Below, piece after piece: positions 32,601 through 45,900 of a stretch of 64,000 nucleotides of DNA. This DNA comes from Cryptomeria japonica (taxonomy: Eukaryota; Streptophyta; Pinopsida; Cupressales; Cupressaceae). Under the pieces are notes generated by a model, which was given only the letters and a program-made list of their open reading frames with translations, was not told the DNA's origin and made no database searches. The position numbers and the translations under genes were made by a program. The stretch spans positions 397,194,439 to 397,258,438 of the forward strand of contig NC_081406.1 in assembly GCF_030272615.1 (NCBI RefSeq), given 5' to 3'. Each line of letters begins with the position of its first letter. Positions within the stretch are counted from its first letter, which is position 1.

Positions 32601-34041
32601 AGAAGGGGGGATAAGGCATTAATAATGTCTTTAGGATGTTTTATATAGGTTTTCAATCATGCATTATATGTTTGTAATAATGAACCCCATCTTGTGAGCC
32701 AAACTCCTATTTTGGCATTTCTATGAGCCAACTAGAACTTTTGGACAATAGGGGATCAAATGTGTCAGTTTTAGTGTTTTAAGATGTTTAGGAGGGGTTG
32801 AAATTGACCCTAGGCATTAGGAGGCGAAATATGACATTTTGACAACTATTGCAAAAGTTGTCATGAGCAACTTTTATGCACTTTTTGCATTTTATAATGT
32901 GAAACTCCTCCAATGGCTCTAACCTCTTGATTTTAAGTTGAGATTAGTTGAGGAATAGTTTATACACCTCATGGATCCAATTTCCAAGAGGTGATTGTAC
33001 ATAGGAGTTTTGATGCAAACAAACTAATAGAATTCTGAGTTTTTCCTGCAATTCTGGAGTTTTTGTCCATGGTATGGTTTTGTACGGATTAAGGTCCATT
33101 CCCAATGATGTGAATTGGTTGGTGAGGAGAGTTAAATCTGTCTTGGGGTTTTTTTGAAGTCTTGATTTTGTGTGTTGCTCCTGATATTCAAGTTTTGTTG
33201 TAGGTACCCGAAAAACCAGGGTTTACCTTGGGTTTTTCCTCCTTTATGGCCATATCTTGCACTTTACCAATCTCAGGCTCATGAGATTTGGTGAAAGGAA
33301 AGTATGGTCAATGTATTTTAGATTTCCAAGATTTTTTTGCAAGAGGAGAAAGGGAGAGCAGTGTTTGGAGCGACCCTAGGTAGACATTGCTATGTGGCTA
33401 CCTAGACCTTGAACAAACAAAAGTACCTTGTGTGCAAATGATGATGCTTCCAGGTGTGTAACCCTAGAATCCCTATTGATTTATGTTTCCCAATGTTCCC
33501 ATGGGGTTTGATTTGACTGGTTCATTCATCTGAGCATAGTTTCTTCACAAAAGCGGCCTAATTAGCCTTTTTAGGATAGTCAACATCCTACCGGAAAAGA
33601 CCTTTATTTTCCAAACCTTGACCCTTCCTTTTGGGGACTTGTATAACTTCCAAAAGGGTTTTTGAATCCATAATTTTTTTGCCAAGGTGTTTGGGAAAAT
33701 TTGAACTTAAGGTCCCTTTACCCGCTAAATAGGGCTGCAAGCAACTAGGCCTAATTGGGTGAGTTTCTTAAGGAATGAGCATGTATCCTTGCAATTGGGT
33801 CTTTGTCTGACCTTAGGGAGTCTTGTATGACCCAAAAATAGTGTGAAAATAATTTTTAACCCTTGGAGGTATCATGGAGTGTGTTGTAGCAAGATACCCC
33901 TAATTGAGTAGGCAAGAGTCTTGGAGATGGTGAGAAGATTGTACTAAAATTGTAGAGCCTTTCCTTGATAGGATCTCATTCATGTGCTAGGGGGTTAGTC
34001 TCATACATTTTGAGGTGTTTGGAAGGTAACAAGGAGGGCTC
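32601..34041 (+). repeat. Polypurine tract and 3' LTR of element F
   Basis: AGAAGGGGGG at 32601-32610 is the polypurine tract, followed by an LTR of about 1.43 kb. Its last 965 bp match 26887-27860. It ends where the minus LTR E begins (TGTTAGGCCC at 34042). Confidence 0.85.
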
Positions 34042-36078
34042 TGTTAGGCCCAATATGGAAAGCTAATGTACTGAGAGGGGAGGGGTGAATCAGTACTCCA
34101 AAACTTTTCTTCTATAATAACCTTACTGTTATGCATAAACAGAATAATGCAGTAACATAAAATAAAGTTAAAACAAATAGATAACAATCATACATGATTC
34201 ACTCCATAACACATATATTTTGGTTACGCAGAAACTCTTGGTTAGAGAGAAAAACTGCGGTGGGGATGGCACCCACAACTTCACTACTACAATAATAAAG
34301 ATTGCTCGATTAGAGCTACATTTAGCTATTTCTGATAGCTTACCCTGTTAGGAGTAACAAGATCTATTAGATCTACCTTACTAAAGGATTTCACAACACT
34401 ATATAAATGTTGCACCTGGTTAGAGGATTTACAATTTATAGACTTGGTTAGAGTCTTTTACCCTGTTAAAGGTATCTCTTTCAACTTCACAATTTTACAA
34501 TAAAATCATTACAAATATCTGCAACTTTACATCTAAAATGTTATAGCATATTTTATGTGCTCAGAATAAGATTACCTAGCTTGTAGCATACCTCGGTAAC
34601 CCATATTGTAACTCGCTAAACCCTTCTGTTTACTCTATTCTTCGACTGTTCACTGATAACCTTCTCGGTGACCTCTCTGTGTCTCTATAACAGTCTTCCT
34701 TCATACATACGCACACATATATATTTCTCTCTTCCCATGCTATATAAATAGATCTCTTAAAGTGGTGATGTAATTCATTGGTTCGATCTTACAAAAAAGA
34801 TTCCTCGAATGAATAACTAAACAAAATATTTCATTGGTTGGATTGACCTTGCAATCATACACAATCTTCTAGTGCAATTTCCAATGTAATAACGGTTAGA
34901 TGCCTCGATCTTGTAACATGTTTTCATGTGCATGTCCAGGTTCAATGTATTTGGTAAAATGTTTCACTTGGTGAATATCAACTTGGTGAGTTAACTTTAC
35001 TGCTCGGTAGCCATGAAACAATACTCGATAAACAACTTGGTGAATACTGCATTCTATGACTGCTTTCTTCTGTAACCGACTAGACTGTTCATACCGACTT
35101 CTCTATGTGTACCGACTACATGATTCGGTAATACTAACTGACTAGAATATATAGTATGACTTTGAATATAAAACTAATGGCAATTTGATAAGTAGTAACC
35201 GGCTCTGCATCAGGCTATATACCCTGTTAGAGGTTGAAACCCTATTAAAGGTTACCTTACTAGAGGATTTGAAGAACTCAATGATCTTGAGTCACCTGGT
35301 TAGAGGATTTACAATAAGCTTGTTAAAGCTACCTAATAAAGGGATTTTCCAACTATTGAAATGGTTAGAAGACAACAGGTAAAGCTCTGATCTGATAACA
35401 ACACTACATGCTAAGGCGAATCCTTTTTAGCTCCTCTACTCTGCAATCACACTCTACAGTTTTTCACTCACTGGTTTGGCAAGTATCTCATCACTCAGAT
35501 ACAAACACAACATTTTCCAACACAAACAATAATAACCATCATCGACCTTATAGACAACAATTAGGTTGATAGCATAAACCCTAAACCCTAAACATTTTAG
35601 GTTTACAATTACAAGTGGTCCAATCCTGACCATTCAAACACTTTGCATAGAATAAAACAATCTCAAATAGATCACAAGTCATTCTGCATCGTCGATTGTT
35701 CACCGCACATGGAAATCAGTAACCCATCACGCTTTCTTCTCTTATTGCTAAGACGAATGTTCATTCTCGAGGTAGACATTTAATGCAATCAATCTTCACA
35801 TGCAAGATCCTCAAGGAAATCCTTCACATGCACAAACCTGACGTGGCATCTTAGTCTCATCCTTATGTCTTAGCTAACTCATAATAGAATGTCACTGGTT
35901 GCATTGCACAAGCTAGATTGCCAAACTGGAAACCCTAGAGCTGAGACTACCAACCAATAGTCACACTTAGTGAAACCCTGACACCAGTTCACTTCATTCC
36001 TTCATATTGGTTCACCTGTACTTATTGACATCAATGACAACATACATTATCATCATGTCGATTCATCATATGCCAACA
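34042..36078 (-). repeat. LTR E, copia-type (minus)
   Basis: The plus-strand left edge TGTTAGGCCCAATATGG with AGAGGGGAGGGGTGAATCAG, and the right edge ATATGCCAACA, match the edges of the other copia-type LTRs here. On the minus strand it starts TGTTGGCATA and soon reads GTTGTCATTGATGTCAA. It holds the GTGG-type block near 34221-34265 and repeated GGTTAGAGGATTTACAA-like phrases at about 34400 and 35290. No primer site follows and flanks do not match, so it is a solo or truncated LTR. Confidence 0.65.
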
Positions 36079-38747
36079 GTCAAAGAGGGAGAAAGTTTTT
36101 GTAGTATACCACATACTACATGTCTGAGAATCCATGGATTATACAAAGGGGGAGAGTTGGATCAGACAAAGGGGAAGAGAGATTACGTAGTGTGCTGGAT
36201 ACTACATGTGTTGACATCAATGCCAAAGGGGGAGATTGTTGGCATCATGTTGTCATTGATGTCAACCGGTATAGAAGGACAACCAGTATGAGAATTTAGT
36301 TGATGTGTAGTCACTGATGTCAACTAGTCTAGAAAGTTACCAGTATAGGCTATCAACGGTAAGGACAGTATGTCAACTGGTAAGTAATGTGTTGACAGTG
36401 TATGGTTGCTATTCGATGAGCACGTATTGACATGGAGAAGATAAATCAACCAAGTGAGTGGTTGCCAACCAGAAATCTTATGTCTAGTATACAAGCAAGG
36501 TGAGAAAGGTTCTTGGATGTTGTTTGTGATGAAGAGTCAGAATGTTACCTAAATCACATCAACACTGGAGGAGAAGGATGTACAGGTCATCGATACACTA
36601 TGTGGATGTAGAACAATAGGACTCCCATTGGAGAGAGATACAATCACCATGTGAAGAGATGTCTGACAGTGAGTGTGCCCTACTGGATCACATGTGCTTG
36701 TTTGAAGACATTCTGCACAAATAGGGAAGCCATAGGTGTCCAGTGTAGGATGTACATGCCAAGCATGCACTCCCACCGGTAAGTGGAGCTTATCTCCTAT
36801 TATGCAAAGTGTGCATCATAGTTCTATAAGACAAGTCAAAAGAGTTAAAGGAAGGTGTTTGAAGGCTCACACCAGATCCATCGGTGAATTACAATGATGC
36901 CTCAAGTGCATGAAATCAGGGATATGCATTGGACTAAAAGTTGAAGTGTGATGGGTTTGTCTCCTTGAAAAACTAGCTAGGATGATGTTCGGGTTGAGGA
37001 TGAAGAAGACAAAGTTGGAATATGTTGTAGATAGAGAGTGCAACCGACAAACATATTCCTTAGATGGAAACAGTTGAAGGTTAATGACAAGGTGTCATCA
37101 AGGGGTTTACTGGTAACTATGTCCACCGGTAATGCAACAATGTGTAGATGTAGAAGACTCCCATCTGATGAAGATGTGCATAAGGTAGGTTAGCAAGAGT
37201 GTTGATCAGTTGTGTATTCCACCAAAAGAGAAGCAGAGTGGAAGGTTGAACCGGTAAGGGTTTGTACCAGCAAGAGGATTTGTCGGATGATCAAGTGTGA
37301 ACCGACCCAATGTCGGTAAGTTGAATGTTGAGTTGGATTCTGACATGTGCAATACGCACATGCCAAGTGGCAAGAAGGAAGAAGTTGGTGAAGGTGTTTA
37401 TATCATCCAGTTATGATAGGTGTTTTTATTATTAAGAATTTAATATGGAGCTCATGATTTGTGGATCGAATCAGAGGATTGCAGCTTGAGGAAGAATGAA
37501 TGATAGAATGAGATCAAGGAGTTGTTGGTGCCAGGATCAAAGCAAGGAAATCAGATTGCAAGAGAATATTGAGAAGGAAATAGTTGGGTCATGAATGTGT
37601 CAACATATTTCAAGGCTGGAAAACAAGGTTAGGTTTTCTATTCTTGGCAAACATTTTGGATAGATGGAAAACACGTGATGGTTTATTTCTCTAAAGTGGG
37701 TGTGTGATCCAAGATGGATCAGATTGGATTGGATACAGATTTGGTTGCTAGAAGAAAACCCTAACTGCCTGAAATTTGAATTGGCTTTTGGCGGGAAAAC
37801 AAGTTTATAAGTATGCAAGCCAAAATTGATGGAGGTTGCTACTGGATGAGAGAGTATTGGTTCTACAGAAGGAAAATTAGTCAAGTGCTTGCCAAGAAGG
37901 AGAAGAAGAGACTGAGTGTGAGTAAGAATAGGGTTGAAGTGTTCAATCTACATCAGAGAGAGAATCAATAGTCAGTCTTTAAGTCTACAAAAGGAGTAAA
38001 CCAGTAGTGATAGAACCAACAAAATAAGAGTTGCTAAAGATTGCAGAGAAGGAAAACAAGAGTACCGGCAGGGTGTAGTATCAATGGAGAGAAACAACAT
38101 AGCAAAGAGAGCCGACAAAGGAGAGTACAGAGAGAGAGAAGAATTGACAGAGAAAGAACTAGAAAATAAGAAGAAGAGACTGAACCGATGTAGGTGCAAC
38201 AAAGAGTAAGGTTGCAGCAGTGAGAGGGTGAGAGAGAGAACTGATTTTGAACTGGGTAGAAGATCCAGTAAAGAGATTTAGACAAGTGTTACAAAATCCA
38301 TTTGTAATAAGAAGATAACTTTGGTATAAAACATGTTATTTTTCTTTCACTGAGTTGTAGCTCTGTGTAGGGGTTGTAGCTCCTTTGGTTGGTGCCCTAA
38401 ATCAGGGGTTGTAGCTCCTTGGGTTGGTGCCCTAAATCAAGGTTTGGTGCTCCTTGGGTTGGTTCCCTAAACTTTGTAATTAGAGATTCACTTTGAGGCT
38501 AGATTGGAGCAGTAGACTCCAACGACATTCTTCACCACGTTTTTTCCCATCTTGGGTTTTCCTCGTAAATGTTGGTGCTATGAGATGTCCTTTTATGTAT
38601 GAGTGCATTAGTGATTAGTCTCCTTTCTAACCGGTAAGTCTGAATTCAGTTAGATCTATTAACCAGTATACTCACATAGAATAGTTAATGAAAAAATATT
38701 GAGAACCATTGATTCACCCCCCTCTCAGTGGTGCATTGTGTTTAACA
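36079..38747 (+). mobile_element. Element D: 3' tail and LTR of a copia-type element
   Basis: 36079-36236 is the non-coding 3' tail with several purine runs, ending in CCAAAGGGGGAGAT. The LTR starts TGTTGGCATC at 36237 and ends TTTAACA at 38747 (2.5 kb). It contains many ACCGGTAAG-like motifs, the GTGG-type block at 38533-38569, and a CACCCCCCTCTCAGTGGTG run near its end that is shared in form with the LTR at 49581-50806. The rest of the element is missing to the left, where LTR E begins. No coding part can be assigned to it. Confidence 0.7.
36210..36266 (+). other. Hairpin enclosing the polypurine tract (element D)
   Basis: GTTGACATCAATG (36210-36222) is the exact reverse complement of CATTGATGTCAAC (36254-36266), a 13-bp stem. 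Inside, ATGCCAA (36220-36226) pairs with TTGGCAT (36239-36245), leaving the purine run AGGGGGAGAT and the LTR start in the loop. Similar arms are found at the junctions of A, B and C. Confidence 0.75.
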
Positions 38748-39720
38748 AATTGGAGATGACAAAGCATGCATGATCAAGGGAAGAGGAACAATATCATTGG
38801 ATGGTAAGCATAACACTAATAATGTTTATTATGTTGAAGGTTTAACGCATAATCTTTTGAGTATAGGACAATTGGTGGATAAGGAATTTCAATTAAAGTT
38901 CAAGGTTGGAAAATGCAAGATTATCAACAGATCTAGATTGGAGATTGCAATCGGTACACAAACTAAAGGTAATATCTTTCATTTGAACTCTAGTGAGAAG
39001 ACATGTTAGATTGCACAAATTTATGAGAGTTGGTTATAGCATAAGAGGTTGTGTCATGTGAATTTTGATTTCATTGTAAATATTAGTTCTACTAAGGTAG
39101 TTAGAGATATACCTAAGATTGTAAAGCCCTATAATCTAGTATGTAAGGAACGTCAAATGGGAAAGAAAACCAAAACTTATTCTAAGAGTATACAGGAAAA
39201 ATCTAATGATGTTCTTGATCTTATTCATAATTATTTGTGTGATCCTACTAGAATCAAAACTTTTTCAGGGTGATAGATATTTCATGCTAATCATTAATGA
39301 CTATTCTAGAATTGTGTGGATTACTTTTCTAAGGGATAAGTCTGAAGCATTTGAAAAATTTAAAATATTTAAAACTAAAGCTGAGATAGAAACATGATTG
39401 AAGATTAAATGTTTAAGGTTAGACCAGTGTGGAGAATTCACATCTGGTAAATTTAACAACTATTGTGAGAAAAATGGGATAAGGAGGCAGTTGTTTGCAC
39501 CCTAGACACCTCAACAAAATGGAGTTATGGAAAGGAAGAACATAACTATCTTGGATACAACTAGAACAATGATGATGGAAGCTAATATGCCTCATGTCTA
39601 CTAGAGAGAAGTTGTTAGCAGGGCGATATACACATTCAATAGAGTTCATATCAAAGGAGATACCGGTAAGATCTTATGAGTTATGGTTTGGTCATACATA
39701 GATAGTTAAGTATTTAAAAA
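38748..39720 (+). pseudogene. Copia GAG-pre-integrase and integrase of element C (broken)
   Basis: Starts directly after the D LTR with a DDKACMIKGRGTISLDG motif, so primer site, gag and protease of C are missing. VYYVEGLTHNLLSIGQLVDK is the GAG-pre-integrase block; HKRLCHVNF gives part of the zinc region. In the core the first catalytic Asp is replaced (HNYLCDP where HTDLCGP is usual). The second block RLDQCGEF and the Glu in NGVMERKN remain. Frameshift near 39270 and stops at 39007, 39396 and others break it. Confidence 0.8.
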
Positions 39721-40199
39721 TATTTGGTAGTAAATGCTATATCAAAAGAGATTATTCCATTGGAAAGTTTGATCCTAGATGTGATGAAGGAATATTTATT
39801 GCTTATTCTAATGAAAGCAAAGCATATAGATGTTACAACAAAAGATTGCAGAGAATTATGGAGAGCACAAATGTCAGGGTGGATGAGCAGAACAAAAGTC
39901 AAATAAGAACTTATGAGAGAGAACCGATAGTGGAAATGATCATAACTAAACTGGTAGAACCTACACCAGAACATAATTCTGAACCAGTTACTCTAGTAGT
40001 ATCAAAAAATTCAATAGTGACTGAAGATTAGGACAGAGGAACAGAAGATGAGAAGACTCCTAGGTATGTAAGGTTGAATCATTCACAAGATCAGACCATT
40101 GGAGATAAAAGAAAAGGAGTGATGAAAAGAAGAAGGTTGGAAGTTGATGAGGTATGTTTTATTTCTCAAATTGGACTGACATTAGTGATTGAAGCTTGT

Positions 40200-41180
40200 A
40201 AAGATGAATGCTCGATGAAATCTATGGAAGAATAATTAGATCAGATAGAAAAGAATAACACATGGACTTTAGCTCCCCAGCCTAAAAATAAGAATGTTAT
40301 TGGAACTAAATGGCTTTTTAGGAATAAATTGAATGAAGATGGACAAGTTGTGAGTAATAAAGCTAGATTGGTTTGTAAAGGATACTCTCAAAAGGAAGGA
40401 ATTGATTATGGTGAAACGTTTGCATCGGTAGCTAGGATTGAAGTTGTGAGATTATTTCTTTTATCAGATGGATGTTAAGTGCGCATTTCTGAATGAAGAT
40501 CTTGAAGAGGAGGTTTATATTGAGCAACCTGATGGATTTTCACTTTCAGATGACAAAAACGTGGTTTGCAGGTTAAAGAAATCTTTATATGGATTAAAAC
40601 AAGCCCCTAGAGCTTGGTATGCAAGACTGGATAAATATCTTTTGAAGATTGATTTCCCTAAAGGTCTTTGTTGATGATATCATTTTTGGAGGTGAAGATA
40701 ATTTGTGTATGGAATTATCTAAGAATATGAAGAATGAATTTGAGATGTCTGTGATTGGGGAGATGAGATTTTTCTTAGGTTTACAGATTACTTAGATTGA
40801 TAAAGGTATTTTCATCTGTCAAACTAAGTATGCTAGAGAGATGTTGAAGAAATTTGGTATGGAAATTTGTAAACCAGTTAGTACAACTATGGTTACAAGT
40901 GAGAAATCAACAAGGAAAGATGCATCGACACTGGTAAATCCTACAAGGTACAAGTCTATGATTGGAATTTTGTTATATCTAACTCAGACAAGACTAGATA
41001 TAATGAATGCAGTTTGTATTGTATCTAGATATCAGAGTGATCCTAGAGAAAATCATGAGTGCGGTGAAAAGGATTTTTTAGGTATTTGTAGGGAACACCT
41101 GAATATGGTTTGTGGTATCCTAAAAATGACGACTTTACATTATGTGCATATGCAGATGTAGATTGGGTTGGAGATGTTGA
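40200..41180 (+). pseudogene. Copia reverse transcriptase of element C (broken, with deletions)
   Basis: [49 protein letters not shown] and KSLYGLKQAPRAWYARLDKY are classic copia RT blocks. A short deletion lies near 40460, just before [12 protein letters not shown], and a larger one near 40665, where KIDFPKG runs into VDDIIFGG and the stretch before the catalytic YVDD box is gone. MLKKFGMEICKPVSTTM and RYKSMIGILLYLTQTRLDIM follow. It is inactive. Confidence 0.85.
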
Positions 41181-41189
41181 TGACTAGAA

Positions 41190-41619
41190 GAGCACATCCA
41201 GTGGAGCTTTATTTCTTTGAAAAAATCTTTTTTCATGGATCAGCAAGAAGCAGTCATGTACCTCTTTATCTACTATTGAAGCTGAGTATGTTGTTATTGC
41301 TACTAACTGTACACAATTTCTCTGGATGAAGAAAATGTTGAAGGATATAAAGGTGGATTGCAATGAACCGATAGTTATTCACTGTGATAACTCTGCTGCT
41401 ATTGATATATCAAAGAGTCAAGTTTTTCATTCTAAGACAAAGCACATACCTACCAAGTATAACTTTTGGAAGGAGAAGGTGAAAGAAAATGAAGTCAAAT
41501 TGGTTTATGTGAACACTAAAGAGCAGATTGTAGATATCTTCACTAAACCTTTGCTTAAAGAATCATTTGAGTACTTCAAAGATAGATTGAGGGTTTCTTC
41601 CCCTCTCGTAGAGAATTGA
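41190..41619 (+). pseudogene. Copia RNase H of element C (N-terminal part broken)
   Basis: The last 97 codons (41326-41619) are open: MLKDIKVDCNEPIVIHCDNS carries an acidic position (CDN), followed by AAIDISKSQVFHSKTKHIPT and VDIFTKPLLKESF, the usual end of copia pol. The part before 41326 is broken by stops and frameshifts. After TGA at 41617 comes a non-coding tail with a CAGGGGGAG run, into which element B has inserted at 41713. Confidence 0.85.
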
Positions 41620-41712
41620 GTGATGTTGATTGGCATCAGTTTGGTATGCATTATCAGAGCTGTTACTCATTCTAGATCTATGTGGTGGTGCTACTACTCA
41701 GGGGGAGTAGTT

Positions 41713-42669
41713 TGTTGGAATCCAAGAACACTGAGAGGGGGGTAAATCAATATTTTGTCAGTATAATTAATTTTAACCTTATTAACAATGCAATTCAGTA
41801 ACCAGTAAACATGAAAGAATATAACACAAAATAGACATAAAGCAACCACAAGAGCATACACCATAACACAAAGATTTATACGTTGAAAACCTCAAAGAGG
41901 AAAAACCATAGTGGCATTGGAGAGCCACAATATCTATCCACTATCCAAATAAATAAATATTACAATAGGTAATTGCACATGCAAGAAGGCCAATAGCCTA
42001 GAGCACACTGCTCATCACAAATGGAGCCTCACTGACTACAAACACCACATATGGAGTTCCAAACAAAATTCCAAACTCTAAGAGTGCATCTGCTATGCTG
42101 GATGAGTTTCAGTTAAAGCACAGTTTGTACCAATTTACACTGTGTCCTTCCTTATCGGTGTCTTGCTTCGCTTACCAAACCTCTAAACCAAAATCCAAGT
42201 CCAACTACTGAATATTACATTCACATTACGTCGATAAAGTTTTCTCACACAACATCACATTACTATATTTCATTACCTTCTTATGCATCATCAAAATAAC
42301 CTAACCGGACTGACTTAAATACCCTTCCCAAACACAAACATAAATGCCTTATGTTAGCTTACAATGATATTACAATTTATTTACATGTCGGCCTAAGAAA
42401 AAATAAATTCATTAAACTTCAAGACCAATGCCTTTTATCATTTTCGTGTAGACCTACCGGATCAATCTCCTATGTCGGCCTCATATACCGGTTCCTAGTT
42501 TGCCAGTTTCCCTTGTCTACCGATTCTAGTTGCTTGACTTGTCGGTTCACTGAATGTCGGTTGCCAAACAATGTATACCAGTGAGTACTAGTTAAGCGAC
42601 CAACCCAAAATGGTGTGTGTTTCCATCAATGACAACATAACTAATTTAGATGAGTGTCAATTGCCAACA
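41713..42669 (-). repeat. 3' LTR of element B
   Basis: Minus-strand start TGTTGGCAATTGACACTC at 42669, preceded by the purine run GCCAAAGGGGGAGAT (42670-42684). The GTGG-type block lies near 41882-41915. Ends at 41713. Confidence 0.95.
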
Positions 42670-42973
42670 ATCTCCCCCTTTGGCATTGATGGCAACACTC
42701 ATGTGAAAATTGGATCATTGAAGTGTTGTTCTGGTTCTCTGCCAAAAACTCCAAATACTAATCTAAAAAACTATTGGAAGATTTCTCCCCCTAAGTTATA
42801 CATTACTTCTTATATCCCAATTATTTTTCACATCAACCTCTCCCCCTTTGACAACAATGCCAAAGTTGGGGCAAATGAATGAAAGAATGAAAGCAAAACT
42901 GTGATTACCAGACCTAGATGAAGTTGAAAATATCCAGGTAAGCATTCTTCAAAAATCCTAAGTATCCATCCCA

Positions 42974-45900
42974 TCATGTCTTCAATGTGCTCAAAATGGA
43001 TACAAAACCATTAAGACTATATGCATGAAGCTCTTCTTCTAGTAGGTCTGCCAGAGTAGGTATATTCATTAGCTCTATGCTTTTCCTCTTGTGAAGTAAC
43101 ATAGTGTTCAACCGGGGACTCACCAAACCTCTTAATTCTCTTGCACGCCAGATTAGTCTATCCATGTCCTTCTCTAATCCAGAAATCTTAGACTTTGTTA
43201 TCAAAATATGACCATCAATGGTACTGGTCAGTGTCTGAGTACCATCAAAATTGTTAGCCAAAATATCTATTCGGGCTTTTCCGCCTTCAATTTCACCTCA
43301 AGGTCTACTATTAGTTTGTCGGTGTTAGTACAGGACCTATATATTGCTACACTCATTTAGAGCCACATCAATCTTTTTTATTTCATCTTTCAGCTTAGCC
43401 TTTTTAGATGAAATTGTGTTGTTGCAAGTGACCTTCCGGGCTACGTTATACCACTCAATCAATTGCCGGTTTGATACCTATTGAAGAGTTTTAAACTCTT
43501 TGGAAATATGCCCAGTCAAGCCTTTCAGTTTACTAGATGGACTTCCAATCTGATCTACCTTATATTTTGATGCAAGCTGCTCCAAAACCATAATGGCCTG
43601 CTCAATAACCTACTTATCTTCAATTCCTTCCTTCCTCAACTTCTGAGCTGCAACATACATGAGCTCAAAAATGTTTAGCTACTCAATATTCTTTTGTGTA
43701 AAATCAACTTGACTGAATGAGTCAAGTGCCAACAATGAATGACTATCCAAAATATTTTGGGAAGATTCAGCCTCAAGACTTGTATCGGTGGCTTCACCAG
43801 TTGGTGCAGTAACCTTTTCAACCTTAACCTCTTCAGTATGTACATTTGATGAAAGAAGTTAAATATCCTCAACCTTCTTATTTTCTATTTCCACATCAAT
43901 AACCTCTATATCCAGAATTATTTGTTCTGGTGTATCCTGCTTATCCTCTACAGTTTCAATGTTATCTACCCGTATCTCTATATTAGGTACAAGTGGTTCT
44001 ACCAAAGGAATATCCTCTAATATTTTCTGATCCAAAACTAGTGTATCCATTCTCAATTTACCTTTCCCCTTATAATCTACCAAGATATATGGAGTGTTAG
44101 ACATTTGAGAGACTTTCAGTGATATAAAGAATCTTGGTTTATCTACAAAGAATTCTACCCAAGCCTCATGTGTCTCCTTAACTATCTCATTCACTCTACC
44201 TACCATGAGACTCACATGTCGACGTTTGCTTCAGAAAATTGATTTATTAGTAGACTCTAAACACTGTTGCAACTCTTCATCAGTTATAGCACCACACACA
44301 ATTAACAATTCATGTACCTTTATATGTCTATCCTCTTCAACCACAGATAACATTCTAGCATCTAGTTTACTATACAAATCTGTTGGTATCTATTTTTCAA
44401 TCTCTAAAAGTTCTTTCTTATATATATAAGTACAACAAAATTGATTCCTCTATCTCCATTTGCTCCTTATCATCCATATGTACATAATAATGTTGCATAT
44501 TACTCAAAATTTCATTTTTAGTGATTTTATCAATTGACTCAGCAACTAAAAGAGGAGGAATGACTTCAATACTCTAACTAGATTCAAGAGAAATATCTAC
44601 ATTTGATTTCTTCTTATTGTTGGGAGTAGAAGTAGACTCCTTAACCGATTTACTCTTCTCTGTGAGCTTCCTCTCCTTAAAAATTTTATTTGGTGCTATT
44701 GGAGGGGTAACCTTCACTTTCAGCTTCTTTACTTTCTCAGCCTTCTTCCTTGGTATCATGATAAAAGTTTTGTGAATCTGTGAGGGCGTAATATCAGTGT
44801 CAGAACCAGATGTAATAGGGGCAATATAAGTCTCTGGTTTAATCCTCTTTACTACACCCTTACCGGTTACTGTTGTCGGTGGAGCCTACACTGGTGTCGG
44901 AGATGACCCTTCAGCTAGTCTATTAATCTCCTTTATCTCAGTGGACATCTTCTGCACAACTTCCCCAACCTTCTTGATCTTTACTTCCCTTTTCTTCTTA
45001 GTAAATCCAGTTTCAAATTCAGTTTCTTTTTTGTTTATAGTCCCAAAGGCTTTCTCTGCTTCATCTATCGAGGCATCAATAAGAGTCTTGGCATACAAGT
45101 CCAAGATCTCAACATCTACCTTATAACCCATTTATCCAGATCTTCCTAGGTTGTAGTGCCTCCATCAATGTTTTAGCCTTCTTTACCGTAAACCAGATTT
45201 TAGTTTAGTACTTATCTACAATATGTTTTGGAACTCTTTCTCTCTTCTTCATTGCCTTCTGGAATGATTTGAAATAACCCCAAAGAATGAAGTTCCTATC
45301 CTTTTTGTGTCCCATATTCCTTATAGAATCTTTGATTTTTTTTGCTACTAGTATATCAAATTCCCATTGAGTCTTACCTGTTCCAGGTAACTCATTTAGA
45401 AAGAAAAGCATTAAATAGACTACAAGGTTTCCATACTAGAAAGAACCCTTTTTATCACCCTTAATCTTCCCTAGGTTTATTGTCAACTCATCACACATCC
45501 ATTGACATAGATCTATCTTTTCATTATCCTTAATCATTTTGTGAGCATAGAAAATGCATGAACTAGAAACAGAGTTCAACTGATTTGATTGGGTTACCTT
45601 GTAACCGATGATCATGTTTGCAAATTGAACTACTTTGTCTCTGATAGTACTAATTCTCATGGACCGGTTGTTAGATGTTGCACTAGTTAACCTCTCCACT
45701 TTAGTGTTAGATATATTCTTCCTTCCAGGGGTTGGACCGGTTTGGGGTAAACTGGTGATTGCATGGTTTCATCCTTCTTTACCATAAACCAGATTTTAGT
45801 TGAGTACTTATCGACAATATATTTTGGAACTCTTTCTCTCTTCTTCATTGCCTTCTAGAATCATTTTAAATAACCCCAAAGAATGGAGTTCCTATCCTTT

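Larger units (their letters stand above)
26887..34041 (+). mobile_element. Element F: Ty3/gypsy chromovirus
   Basis: Order: truncated 5' LTR, Met-type primer site, gag, protease, RT, RNase H, integrase, chromodomain, polypurine tract, full 3' LTR. Several long frames survive (444 codons for RT), so it is better preserved than the chromovirus at 630-6172, but frameshifts at about 30909 and 31380 and several stops make it inactive. By eye its LTR copies differ by roughly 8-10% over 400 bp. The missing first ~465 bp of the 5' LTR is explained by insertion of the Tat-like element. Confidence 0.9.

Noticed and set aside
35575-35600. CCCTAAACCCTAAAC, telomere-like
   Set aside because: Only about two units, inside LTR E; no array and no neighbouring subtelomeric sequence.
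36237-38747. LTR D as the 5' LTR of element C
   Set aside because: The body and length (2.5 kb against 1.2 kb) do not match C's 3' LTR; only general family features are shared.
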